Positions 45,922 to 56,455 of a DNA stretch of 64,000 nt are shown here, one piece after another. Every line of letters starts with the position of its first letter. Positions within the stretch are counted from its first letter, which is position 1. Source of the DNA: Isoetes taiwanensis (lineage: Eukaryota > Streptophyta > Lycopodiopsida > Isoetales > Isoetaceae). The position numbers and the translations under genes are program-made. The notes under the pieces were generated by a model that was not told where the DNA came from, made no database searches, and worked only from the letters and a program-made list of their open reading frames with translations. The stretch spans positions 3,060,156-3,124,155 of the forward strand of contig JAJEKV010000032.1 in assembly GCA_021234155.1 (NCBI GenBank). The letters are read 5' to 3'.

Positions 45922-46606
45922 CTAGATGTGGGTGCCCTAATGAGAATCGCCTCTGTAATGGAAGGACAATCTTTAGAAATAGAAACAGAAACAGAAAAAG
46001 GAGAAGCTCTGGGAATTCATGGGAAGCTATACCGATGATGTATGTTTTGTTTCTTTGCAATGTGAAACACCAGGAAAAGCTACAGGGCAAGTTTTCTTAT
46101 GCTTCTAGAAACTTTGTTATGCTTGAGAAATCGCGCTTGGCGCGATTTGTTTCTGACTTTACTTTTACCAATTGTCTCTTTTATCAATTTTAGAGGACAT
46201 CACCTTTATTAGTTGAATAGATAATCCAACTTTATTTGGCTAAAATACTATAATTCTAGATTTGAGATTGCTAAAAAGATGTGAATATTGGAGTGATTTC
46301 ATGTTTGACATACCTTATTACTTGCTTAATTTTGTAAAAAAAATGATTATTTCTCTTGTGATGTTAATGAAGAATTTGTTATTTCAAGTATATTTGTTGT
46401 TAATGTTATATAATCTATTGATGTTAATTTTAAGCAAACAAGGCCTTCCCTTGCCTTATTTAATGTAAATGCGATAAGATACCAAAATATTCAACATAAA
46501 CTATAGTTTTTTAAATGTACAAAATCGAATTAAAAAGCATTAAATACGCTAAAAATAATGCTTATCTGGCGCGATTTTGGAATAGACATAATCCCAAAAT
46601 ATATGA
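45922..46606. other. AT-rich spacer, no gene
   Basis: No recognisable coding, RNA or transposon-end signal. A ggcgcgatttt-type string occurs at ~46137 and ~46567. Confidence 0.4.
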
Positions 46607-48090
46607 ATGATGGTTATATCATCAAACAACCAATGCAATAACAAACAAAAGCTAATCATAAGAGTGCAATCTAATGTGTATGCAATTAGAGCATCCAGGA
46701 ATGTAGAAAAAGATCGACAACCTCAGGAAGAGCACACACCCGCAAGACAGTTTTATCCAAGGAACCTATTCCAAGAGCTCGAGGCATCAACTCCAGAAGA
46801 GGAGATATTACAAATGAGATTGGACATCCACGAGATAAGAGCCTTACTGGCAGGGAGGGCAGCAATTGCACCGGACCAGAATATTAAACTACCCGAAACA
46901 CCTGCTGGCAGAATAGACAAGGCAAAGAAGAGGAACCGGAGAATGAGATCACCTAGCACTGATTCCTCCAACTCTAGCCCCGACTCCGACTCCGAGTCTG
47001 AGGAGCAGGACAACGATCGGCAGGAATGCCAAGAGGGTCCCAACCATGATAGGGGAAGGATTGAAGCCAACTACTAGAAGAAAGTCGACTCTGCACTGAG
47101 CAATGTGTGGAAGGCAAGGAAGCTGGAACAGTTCTCAGGAGACAACAGGTCTGAAATGGAAGCCGAGGCTTGGTTGGACGAAATGAGAGAGTATGGTGGA
47201 CGAAATGAGAGAGTATGGGAATGCTTACAGTATGAAGGACAAGGACAAGGGCAGAATAGCAACAGCCAACCTCAAGGGAGCAGCCAGAATTTGGTGGAAA
47301 GGCTATTACAAAGCCATGGCTTAAGCAGAGATAGCTGCAGATTCAAGAAGTTCTCCAAGGCTTTTAAGCGTCATTACGTGCCGAGGGAACACAAGTGCCA
47401 GATGCAACAGTTCTATAGGTTAGAGCAGGGCAATAAAATAGTCCAGAAGTACAGGGAAGAGTTTATGAGGCTGAGGCTCTATGTGCCAAAGTTGAGCGAG
47501 AGACACGCAGTAGAAGGATACATCGAAGGGTTGAACGATGAGATCGGGAAGCTTGTGAGGGCTATAAACCCGAGAACAGTGTCGGAAGCAGAGTCTAAGG
47601 CCATGAGCTTACAAGGAAGGGGACAAGGGGATGGACAGAGGCAACAATACTATCAGGACAAGGGGAAAGCCACGGGAAGCTATAGCCCAAGAGCAGCAAG
47701 CCCAGTAGCTGCTAGACCTCAGTACAACGCAAGCTATGGGAAGCAAGGGAATGCAAACGTTGGCAAGCAGGACAAGAAACAGGTCAGCTTCAAGGACAAA
47801 GAGCAAGCAAGTGGTTCAAACTACTCCAAAACAGTGAAGCAGTTCTTACAGTCCATTCCCAAGGAGAAGAGGCAAAAATGTATTGAAAAACGGTTGTGCT
47901 TCAAGTGCTTCCAACCAGGGCATCGGACACAGAACTGTCCCTTTGTGATCAACGCCGCGCTAGCAGAGTTCGGAGGATGTGAGACACCCCCGGAGATTGA
48001 CGAAGAAGAGGCGCGCGATTACATCCAGGGTGAGTGCCATATTTTTGCCGCCATTGACTCTAAGAGTGCCGAGTGTCAGTACCAGGTAGT
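46607..48090 (+). pseudogene. Gypsy gag
   Basis: The 46607-47077 frame (ending in a TAG) is Ser/acidic (STDSSNSSPDSDSESEEQDN). It is followed by the gag core KARKLEQFSGDNRSEMEAEA, FKRHYVPREHKCQMQQFYRL and YREEFMRLRLYVPKLSERHA. A Gln/Lys-rich linker and a CCHC knuckle, CFKCFQPGHRTQNC, come next. A frameshifted stretch around 47220-47320 contains the AARIWWK-like motif of Gypsy gags in another frame. It ends in the TACGTA-rich insertion at 48088. Confidence 0.8.
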
Positions 48091-48464
48091 GTAGGTTAGG
48101 TATGCGTACGTTACGTTTTCCATACTTAAGGTACTGTACCTGTACATACTATACGCACTTCTTTATTTTGTGCATCAAATAAGAAAAAATAAATTTTTTT
48201 TTGGTTTGTTGTTTACGTACACGTACAATACGTACTTTATAGGTACGGTACAAATACCTTTCAAAAAAAGTAAAAAAAAATATTTTTTTTTGGGTTAACG
48301 TACGTACCATACGTATTTTATGGTACCGTACGTATCATACGCATACTTTAAACAACAACTTTTGACGTACGTTTCTACGTTAAACTGGCCCTCGTACGTT
48401 ACCCCGTACTGTACGTTGCATACATACAGTATACGTACGATGTGGGAAGTATGGTACTACACTG
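48088..48464. mobile_element. TACGTA-rich MITE-like element with 9-bp TSD
   Basis: The insertion is flanked by gtaccaggt at 48079-48087 and 48465-48473. Its ends are agtgtag and ctacactg, a short inverted repeat. The 377-bp body is saturated with tacgta, acgtac and gtacgt plus A/T runs. No ORF is present. A 9-bp TSD suggests a Mutator-like transposase, which is inference. Confidence 0.75.
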
Positions 48465-48499
48465 GTACCAGGTCATCTCAACAATTTGAAAAGTTAGAA

Positions 48500-49023
48500 C
48501 CAAGTCTTTCTTGGTATTGATAGACACGGAGAGCACCCACAATTTTGGTTCGCTAAGTATGGTGGAAATGTTGAAGCTGAAGTCTGTGAAGTCTAAGCCT
48601 AGGCCTGTGCTGTTGGCAAGTGGGGCAATACGACACGCGGCAGGGAAGAGGATTAACTTCAACATCGACTTGCCAGGTGTCAATGTGGAAATGGGAGCAG
48701 AAGTGATGAATATCGGCAAGTGCGACTTAATCATATGTATGGAATACCTTGGGCTAGGGGGAGCAGTGATTGATTGTGGGAAGCGAAAAGTAACCTTAGC
48801 GACGCCAGATGGCAAGATAATTGAGATAACAGGTAAAGAAGTCACCCCAATCATGCAATGCATGTCTAGTAAGAAGTTACTTATATGCATAAAGAAGGAG
48901 GAAGTGGCCTATGTCTTTAAGCTCGAAGTTGGCGAGCTAGAATCAGAGGAAGACAAAGAGGCAAAAGCATTACGTCTCCTAATCCCTCAGTTCACCGTCA
49001 AGCTGGATTCTGTGCAGTCCTGA
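48500..49023 (+). pseudogene. Gypsy retropepsin-like protease
   Basis: FLVLIDTESTHNFGSLSMVE stands where Gypsy proteases have LIDSGATHNF, so the catalytic triplet reads D-T-E instead of D-S/T-G. Motifs RPVLLASGAIRHAAGKRINF, CDLIICMEYLGLGGAVIDCG and RKVTLATPDGKIIEI follow in the usual order (NGRV, DVILGMDWL, IDC--K-V). The domain is separated from gag by the MITE-like insertion. Confidence 0.85.
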
Positions 49024-49044
49024 AGTGTCTCCTCCAGTGTTCTA

Positions 49045-49350
49045 TTGCGCGGAAGTGCCCTGTCTACCACTGCAATCCTAACGCCAGTGCTGGTGCCTTC
49101 GGTCTTCAGACTTGCCTCCTCAAGGAATGTCAGTTTTGTCCCCGCAGAAGTCCACCGTGCCTTTGAAGATATGGCGCAGTCTGGGTTTCTCATTGACGCG
49201 TCACATTCAATTGGGGTACATACTTCTGACGCGCTGAAAGATAGGCAAGATCTTATACAGAAATATCATACTGAGGCACACCCTCATAGTAGACAGGATG
49301 ATTTTGAGAAGGTTCCTGGTTTTCCACCTCCCGAGACCTGGTGGGGGGGA
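49045..49350 (+). other. Unassigned coding-like sequence before the PPT
   Basis: A 108-codon frame (VSFVPAEVHRAFEDMAQSGF ... DDFEKVPGFPPPETWWGG) runs into the polypurine tract. It does not match RT, RNase H or integrase motifs I know. It may be the tail of a deleted polyprotein. Confidence 0.4.
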
Positions 49351-49351
49351 G
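49341..49351 (+). promoter_or_regulatory. Gypsy polypurine tract
   Basis: gtgggggggag lies directly before the LTR (tgttag). Confidence 0.8.
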
Positions 49352-49743
49352 TGTTAGTCCTATACCACTAGGTACAGGACTATTCTTAAAGACCATGCAG
49401 CAGGACAGAAACAAGGAAGTAGGTCAAGCATCAGGTAGTAGACCTACGCAGAAGTCCATGCCCCAGTCAAAGAAGAGATCCAGAACGGACAAATGATGGC
49501 CACCGGGGAGTGCGGCCCTAATTTAGCGGGATCCCAGGCATTAATGAAGGTGCTGCCAGATTCCCTAAAATCATGCGTTGATCCAGGAGTTGGGCCGGAG
49601 ACCATTGTACTTTATATATCAGTAGAGATAGATCTTGAGTTTTTAGATGAGATTTTAGCCTTGTCTCTCTTATTTTCCTCTCGCTTGACGAGAGTTCATG
49701 TACCTTCATTTTTTCTGTTCTCTTTGCAAAATTCCGCGTGACA
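49352..49743 (+). repeat. Gypsy 3' LTR (392 bp)
   Basis: Begins tgttagtcctatacc after the PPT and ends gcgtgaca. It contains a TATA-like ctttatatatca (~49610). No second copy lies within the window, so only one LTR can be described. Confidence 0.7.
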
Positions 49744-51410
49744 CTTAGCTAGGATTTCCTTGCTTGATCCAAGGGTCCTCATAGAGGGCTGTCTTGCAAG
49801 TGATCCCGAACTCAGACCCTAAACACACTAAATTGTTGATGAAGTGCTGGTCTTTATACCAGTGTACAGGGACCGTTGGCCCATGATGGCCATCTTGGGC
49901 CTTGCGAACGTGAGAAATGTGTGAGGCCTTCAATGGAACTCGAGAGGATGGAAAGGGTGAGAGTAGGTGGCGACAAGGGGAGTGTCAGACAACCGAAGCA
50001 AGATCATGATGACGTGATAGGTGGTCTAGCAAGGGGGGAGGAGGCTTAGAAGGTTTGAGACTAGGCTTTGGGCATGGCATAGGGGGCCATATGTACGATG
50101 CTAAGGTGCCTAGACTCTCCTATCTTTGAAGCCCCATATGTCCTTAACGTTTGGATTTTTAAGGGCGATTTTCTTTCCTAAGCATGGAACGTCTGATTAC
50201 GTATATGAGGATACCTCGATTGACCAATTTAGGGATGTCCTTCTACTTCAGTGGTCGGCTTGCAGTTTCACTTTTTGACCATCTGATTGTATATCCGAGG
50301 ATACCTTGGTTGAACAATTTAAAGTTGCTTTTCACCATTTGCTATGTTTACACCTCTTATGTATGTAAAACATGGCAAATCCATGCTAAATCACCAAAAA
50401 GGAAAAAAAGAAAAATGTTTGAGCCCACAAAAAATGCTATCAAGTTTTTGGGTTGCCCATTAAGGGCAAGCTTTTGCTCATGTGGGTATGAGCTTATTTT
50501 GAATATATGCTAGCATATATTCGGATATTCGTCCTCACTGGTCTAAACCTGCAATACCAAGTAACTCTGCCCGTAAGATTTCCTTCACAGTTTTGGTCCT
50601 CCGTTTGGCCAAATAACGTATCCTCCTTTGCCAGATTATACCGTAGTATACTCAATTCTAGCTTCAAATTCGTGGCAGAAATTTTTATAGGTAGATCGTA
50701 AACTGTTATTCTTTGTAAATTCCTATTCATTTTTGTTGCATTCTATTCAGAACTTGAAGTTGTAGCTTGTTTTAAGTACTTGCTGATATGAGCCGAGTTA
50801 TTCTATCATATTGAACAAATATCTTGTACATGATCAAAAAAACATGACAAAACAAGAGAGAAGACATGGAACAAGAAGCCACCAAGTGTAACTTTTCTAG
50901 AACCTCAAAATCATTGCTCCATCATAGTTCACAAGTAATGGGATGCTTCCGCTGTTACTAAGAGAGATTTTGTTATGATTTTTCAGTTCTATAAGAAGGG
51001 AGAATCAAAACAAAGCAAAAGTTGTAGTTGTTCCCATTATGGCAAACTACTAGGGTCCCATTTTTGCTGATTATCGTGGTTCAAGATTTCATGTTTGATC
51101 CAAAAGCCGATTATGCGCATGTCACATCCTTGTGTTTCTTGAATGGAATAGTCTACTAGTAATAAATAAAACTCCGAAAGGAGATTGAAAAATGATCCAT
51201 GAGCACATGGCAAAACTGTGAGCAATAGCTGCACCAAATCCTAGTTATAGTGACCAAGTCATAGCCTGATTGATACGGAGTCATAGTCTGTATCATAGCA
51301 CGAGGGAGTGGTCCACGGTGCTAGGGTTATGGGGGCATGGCAAAATATGGCAAAGTTGTGGAACTATGGCAAGGTTGTGATATCTAGGATGGGGTCGAGA
51401 ACCATTGATT
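49744..51410. other. No recognisable gene
   Basis: Two ~40-bp imperfect direct repeats (tctgattacgtatatgagga and tctgattgtatatccgagga, near 50190 and 50281) are present. A minus-strand frame at 49745-49933 has no known domain. I see nothing else supportable. Confidence 0.45.
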
Positions 51411-51898
51411 CACTACAACAGAAAAGGGTATTTTTCGTTGGGTATAGTGTCAAACAAAGTGACGCTATACGTATTCTCAAAGGCCCACTAAATGTCACGA
51501 GGTTGACGCTAAAAGTCATATACTTTGATGTCGCATGGGCGTTACCCATTGCGTCAAGTATTGTGTCATTGCTAGATAACGCAAAAATGACAAAACGACT
51601 ACATTTGTGGCAATTACATTGCATGTTTGTGTCAAGCTTATATCCAAGTTATATCAATAAGTGCGTCAGACTTTCTATCATATTAGTCTCAACACCATGA
51701 CTATATTTGTGGCAATGGCATGGTATATTTGTGTCGAGCTTATATCCAAGTTATTCAATAATTGCGTCATGTTTTCTATCACATTAGTCTCGACTCAACG
51801 ACTACATTTGAGCAATTGCATGGCATGTTTGCATCAAGCGCTTATCCATGTTATTCAATAATTGTGTCATACTTTCTATCATATTAGTCTCGACTATG
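51411..51898 (+). mobile_element. CACTA-type terminus with ~100-bp subterminal tandem repeats
   Basis: cactacaacagaaaaggg at 51411 has the CACTA(C/T)AA-n-AAAA signature of En/Spm ends. Three tandem units of about 100 bp follow (51595-51697, 51698-51797, 51798-51898). They share gactacatttg, ccaagttattcaataa and tttctatcatattagtctc. Repeats near the end are usual for transposase binding in this superfamily. The other end could not be paired with confidence. Confidence 0.55.
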
Positions 51899-52620
51899 CA
51901 ACCAAATTGTTACACCACGTTGACATCATTTACGTCATATTTGTAACTCTATTGCAACATGTTTTATATCCCTTTTTTATGGAACTTATAGCGAGCGTAT
52001 TTTATTTTGCAACATGATTGTAACATGTAGTTATATAGGTATAACAAATTTTGTGATGTTTGAGTAACAAAATTTTGTCAAATTTTAGATCCTTTTGTGA
52101 CATATATATGTCAATTTTTTTGAGCACATATGATACCATTGTCAAATTTGTGTCTAAATCACAAGTCTCTGTGTGGCAATTCTACTTTCAATTTTTGTCA
52201 TTTTTCTAGTTACGTCAATAGATATTTTTTTTAGACATTAGTATTTGGATGTTTTTTTTTGTTCATATGTGCAAAATTGGTCTGGTTTGAGTCCATGGTT
52301 GCATCATGCATATATACAAAGAAAGGAAAAATGATTTAAGTAATTGCACGAGTAATGATAAAAAACTCAATCCCAATCAAATTACTTGAAGTAAAGAACA
52401 TTACATTAATTCGAATGAAAGATCATTCTACATTTGAAGTACTTTTAACATAAAAAGTTAGTTTTAGTTTGAGACAATTTCTCTCATGCATAATTCTCAT
52501 TCCAGATTATCGTCCTTAGCAGGAGACGAACCTTTATCAGTGGGCTCATTGCGCTCTTCCTCTTCGCTAACCTGTGTAAAAAAAATAAAACAAGAAATTT
52601 GTCAATTCTCAAATTGGATT
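51899..52620. other. AT-rich, no gene seen
   Basis: Possibly the interior of the CACTA-like element. Repeated ttgtgacat and gtcaaat strings are present. No coding domain. Confidence 0.35.
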
Positions 52621-52624
52621 CAAT

Positions 52625-52925
52625 TTACCAAGAAGTGTATGCACTCATTGATATGTATGCAAAATGTGGCATGCTGGAGGAAGCACAGGAAGTATTTGAT
52701 AATCTGCAGAAAAAAGATCTGGTGTCATGGAACACAATGATTGTTGGGTTTTCCCAGCATGATTCTGGTCTTCATGCCTTGGGGTTCTATGAGAAAATGC
52801 AACAAGAAAGCGTAAATCCAGATGCAGTTACATTTTCAAGTGTTCTGAAGGCATGCAGCAGCTTGAATGCAATTGAACATGGCAGGGTGATATATGGTCA
52901 AATTATAGAATGTCAACTCCAAAAT
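52625..52925 (+). pseudogene. PPR protein fragment (PLS-type repeats)
   Basis: PPR proteins bind organellar RNA. The segment YALIDMYAKCGMLEEAQEVF, DNLQKKDLVSWNTMIVGFSQ, ALGFYEKMQQESVNPDAVTF and SSVLKACSSLNAIEHGRVIY covers about three PLS-class repeats. No start, further repeats or E/DYW end are present, so it is a captured or stranded fragment. The frame loses similarity at about 52925. Confidence 0.85.
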
Positions 52926-53330
52926 CATATGTCTTATTGCCAGCAGCATATTCATCTAAATTTATGTTGCTGTTGTCTATAGGCGGATTTTCCACTGTAT
53001 TTCTCTCCAGATTCTATCCACTGTATTTTTGCTGGACTCTATTCAAAGCGAATTTTCCACTTCCACATGCTACAGATTTCAGCAATCATATGGGCAAACG
53101 TCAGTGTGAAAGAAATTAACAAGATCTTCAATATGTATTTTAGGATATGCGGTAGATAATCTTACAGCTTTCCTTAGCAAATTCCTCAGCTTTTAAACAC
53201 GCCTGTTAAGATCTGTACATTCTTGTTTAAACAAATCTACTTGTTCTACAGCTTTTCTGATCTTGTCAGCAAGTTGTATGCAAGGTTTAAGTCCATCCTC
53301 CACCTTGTTTTCCATAGTTTACAACTTAGC
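52926..53330. other. Spacer with repeat shared with 55.6-55.7 kb
   Basis: gcggattttccactgtattt and ctctatccactgtatttttg (52983-53035) resemble gcagattttccactgtattt and ctctatccgctgtatttttc at 55665-55710. No gene. Confidence 0.45.
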
Positions 53331-53335
53331 TGACC

Positions 53336-54408
53336 TTGTATGATTGGACCCATCAGTCACACCTGTTCAAGGTCTTAGTAGAGCCTGTCCTTTTATACGG
53401 GGTGGAAGTATGGGGCCCAGTAGTATCACTTGCTACTTGGAATGACTTGGAGCAGGTCCAGAAAGCCTTCTTAGTACGAGCACTAGGGGTGAAGTCCACA
53501 GTCCCATATCAAATTCTACTGCAGGAGACAGGATTCTTGCCTCTTCAGAGGGCGTCCCTTGATCGCCACATTGTCTATTTTCAGAAGGTGGTCAATATGG
53601 ACGATACTCGTCTCCCTAAACTAGCTTATATCATGGCAATGGGGCCTTGGCGCCCTCAAGGCCTCTTTGGGGAAAAGAGAGCTCAATGGTTGGCTAGATG
53701 GAATGTGCGGGAGCACGAGGTGCATACATGTGCAAACAGAGGCGTCCACCATAGCTTGAGGCAATATCTTGACGCTTGCTTCCTCATCAAGCTTTGGGAT
53801 GCCAATGCCCCTGAACATGTCAAGACAAAGACACTACCGGTATACATAAATCCCACATTGGAACGAGGCCCGCAATGCTACCTGCGTACTCCACTTGCCC
53901 ATGAAAAGGCGCAGACTCATTGCCTCCATTCGCATTGGGGGCACATCATCTTCAATTGAGACAGGCGGATGGATTGGTGAGCCACGCCAGACATGCTCAT
54001 CAATCTTTGCCAAATGGGAGTCATTGAGGATGAATCTCATACCCTTCAAAGTTGCCCAAAGATATGATCAAATTCGACGCTATCTTTGAGTTGGTCGCCC
54101 CGCCAATCGTTACATGTGACATTGAGCACAAAGATCCGTGACGGGTGCTAGGATCATACCTTCAGGAGGTTATGGACATGCGAGATCAGCTATGTCCTCG
54201 GGCACACACTTGACATGTATATATACATTGATGTATACTTGTATGCGGTTTGACAAAGATTCTTATTACGCCACGGTTTTTCCTCGAAAACCCTTCGGTG
54301 GGGTTTTTTACCCGACAAGAATAAGTTTGTTTGGCCTCCTTATGGGTCCCATAGGCCGATTGGCCTCGATGGACGATAAAAAATCATTCTCATTCTCATT
54401 CTTATAAA
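53336..54408 (+). mobile_element. 3' fragment of a LINE related to the GC-rich copy
   Basis: The frame at 53336-53959 has LLYGVEVWGPVVSLATWNDL, KAFLVRALGVKSTVPYQILL and LRQYLDACFLIKLWD. This is the region after the RT palm. The sequence continues through ETGGWIGEP and a conserved 3' end (cgaaaacccttcggtggggt, gggtcccataggccgattgg, gacgataaaa) into a (CATTCT)n tail. It matches 34960-36045 domain by domain but is much less GC-rich. Everything upstream of the RT thumb is missing. Confidence 0.82.
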
Positions 54409-54409
54409 A

Positions 54410-55900
54410 CTTTCTGAAAGATAAGTTAAAAGCCCTTGTCTTCCTCTATCCAATGCGGTGTTGTCACGTCGTCTCCGTACAAATGCGGTACTAGGCGCAT
54501 ACAAGCGTCTGGGGCGGTTACAAGGCGTTGGGAGCTCAAAGCAAAGTTAAGTTAATGCGTTTTTCAATTTTGTTTGAATGCGTGTATAGTGCGTTAAGTC
54601 GCATAAATACGTCTAGTAATGTTTAGTACTCTGCCAAATGTTAAATTTTCATAGTTATGCTACATGACCTTGGACTTTGCTACCAATGGCCATTTGTAGA
54701 TCTCTTTGCATTCCTATTAAGTATATATGAAATTGCACTTATTCATACTAAAATCGGAAACTATATTCATAGAAACACAGTATTACACATAGCACTTTTC
54801 CCACAATAGAGTTTCTTAGGAGGCATTTTGTCAATCAAAGTCTGCGAATCGGATCGAAGAAAGAAGCTATGGTGTAAATCGATCTATTTTTTTGTACTTA
54901 CCCAACAATTGGCTTTCAAATAAACGTGGATGGCTTTCAAGTAGACACTGGTAGTGGAAGTTCAAGTTCATGACAAGCGGCAGAAAGGCAGAAAGTCGAT
55001 AGAGCTCTGAAGAACTTGGAGATTTCTCTGCGGACCGTTGCTAAATTGTGGTCGTGACCTAGAATGCTAGGTTTGGTTACTTTTCCCTCTCTTTTATTTT
55101 TTATCTTTTTAACAATTTGGAAGGGCAAAGCCATTTGAATTGTTGTTTGGACTCTTGTTGAATCATGAATCATGAGAAACTCTCTATTGGATCTAAAACC
55201 ATATGATTTTCTACATTAACATCATTCGAATGTTAAACTATCACAAAAAAAAACATGAAAGCAACATCACGACTTGTGAGCTTGATATTTGAAAGAAATT
55301 AAATGAATTATTTTTTATAACTTGGTATTAACTTGGCAAATGGTATATTAACTTGGTAAAAATGATGTATTTCTCCCTAGCAATTGGCCTAAAGGGGTGC
55401 AAGGAGAAGTAAGGGACATATTGCACTAGTTGCTCCACTAGACATGTTAAGTACCTTATTAGGACGTTAAGTACGTCCTGTACAAGTACTTGTGATAAGT
55501 CTGGTGCCAAAATTTTCATTGAACTTTTGCGGTTTTTTCATGTACAATGCGTGCAGTGCGTTTCATGAGGTACTAGACGTCCATAAAGGATACGTACGCG
55601 TACGTAAACAACACTGATCCAATGTATTTTTCTCCACGATCAATCTGCCACATTGTATTAAAGGCAGATTTTCCACTGTATTTTTCTACAGACTCTATCC
55701 GCTGTATTTTTCTCCAAGATCAATCTGCCAGACTCTAAGTTTTCTCCACTGTAACTTATTTTAGAACACTTCCTAATGTCAACAATTTGGCAGGACAAGG
55801 ATTTGGCAGTTGCTTAGAACAGGATTGCCCCTTTACATTTCATATAAAAAAGGTTTATTAGGCATCCCCGAGTCTATATCAAATACAAACACTGGAAAGT
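54410..55900. other. No gene; short repeats
   Basis: tgtatttttctcca-n-gatcaatctgcca is duplicated at ~55625 and ~55702. A small tacgtacgcgtacgta cluster lies at ~55594. No recognisable coding content. Confidence 0.4.
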
Positions 55901-55904
55901 TTCA

Positions 55905-56455
55905 GATGCATTTGCACATGCCTTTGGCTTTCTGGACAAAATAGGGCCCGTGGATCTGCTAAAAACTTATCTCAAAGAGGCTAGAAAGACTTCCCAGGAT
56001 ATATTGAAGTCTGGAAACTACTCTGCCCCGCTTTCGGGTAATTATCTAAGTGATTAGTTATTTATGCAGGATACTAGTATATTCTTACATTCTTCATTTT
56101 GTAGCGAGAATGATTCTATGATGAAGGAGCTTTCTGCCGGCAAGTATGTGCTAAAATGCATAGAAGATTATAAATTGGGATCTCAATATCCCTCGGACAC
56201 TCTTGAAAGGCGAGTTTTACAACCGGAAAAAGCAAAGTCGATAGCAAGAGGGCGGCCAGAGGAACTGAAGGCGGCGTATAAAGCTGCCGAAACCAAGCGG
56301 GAGGACATCTTTGGTAGCCCCTTGACGAACGTGGTGGTTACTATCGATCTAACGACAGAAGCTCTTATGGGGCTTCAGGAATTTCTACATATGGGTACAA
56401 TGCAGCAGCTGCATATGATAGGCCAAGTCAAGCTGGCTATGCTGCAAATGGGTCC
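55905..56455 (+). pseudogene. FRIGIDA-like (FRL) protein fragment
   Basis: FRIGIDA-like proteins are plant nuclear factors related to the flowering regulator FRIGIDA. The first block (to ~56037) reads DAFAHAFGFLDKIGPVDLLK followed by TYLKEARKTSQDILKSGN. The second (from ~56106) has MKELSAGKYVLKCIEDYKLG and SQYPSDTLERRVLQPEKAKS, which is the family's conserved KELSALK-VIKCIEDYKLESQYP core. A C-terminal YNAAAYDRPSQAGYAANG lies in a shifted frame at ~56394. A possible 66-bp intron between the blocks does not keep frame. The N-terminal half is absent. I regard it as a partial pseudogene. Confidence 0.75.

Larger units (their letters stand above)
46607..49743 (+). mobile_element. Gypsy-type LTR element remnant (gag, protease, 3' LTR; pol missing)
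   Basis: A Ty3/Gypsy gag and retropepsin-like block is followed by ~330 bp of unassigned coding sequence, a polypurine tract and an LTR. RT, RNase H and integrase are absent, so the element is internally deleted. No matching 5' LTR lies upstream in the window. The LTR differs from that at 38997-40511, so the two are separate families. Confidence 0.75.

Noticed and set aside
38997-49743. One single LTR element from 38997 to 49743
   Set aside because: The two LTRs (tgtgacgttcc... and tgttagtccta...) are unrelated in sequence and length, so they cannot be the pair of one element.
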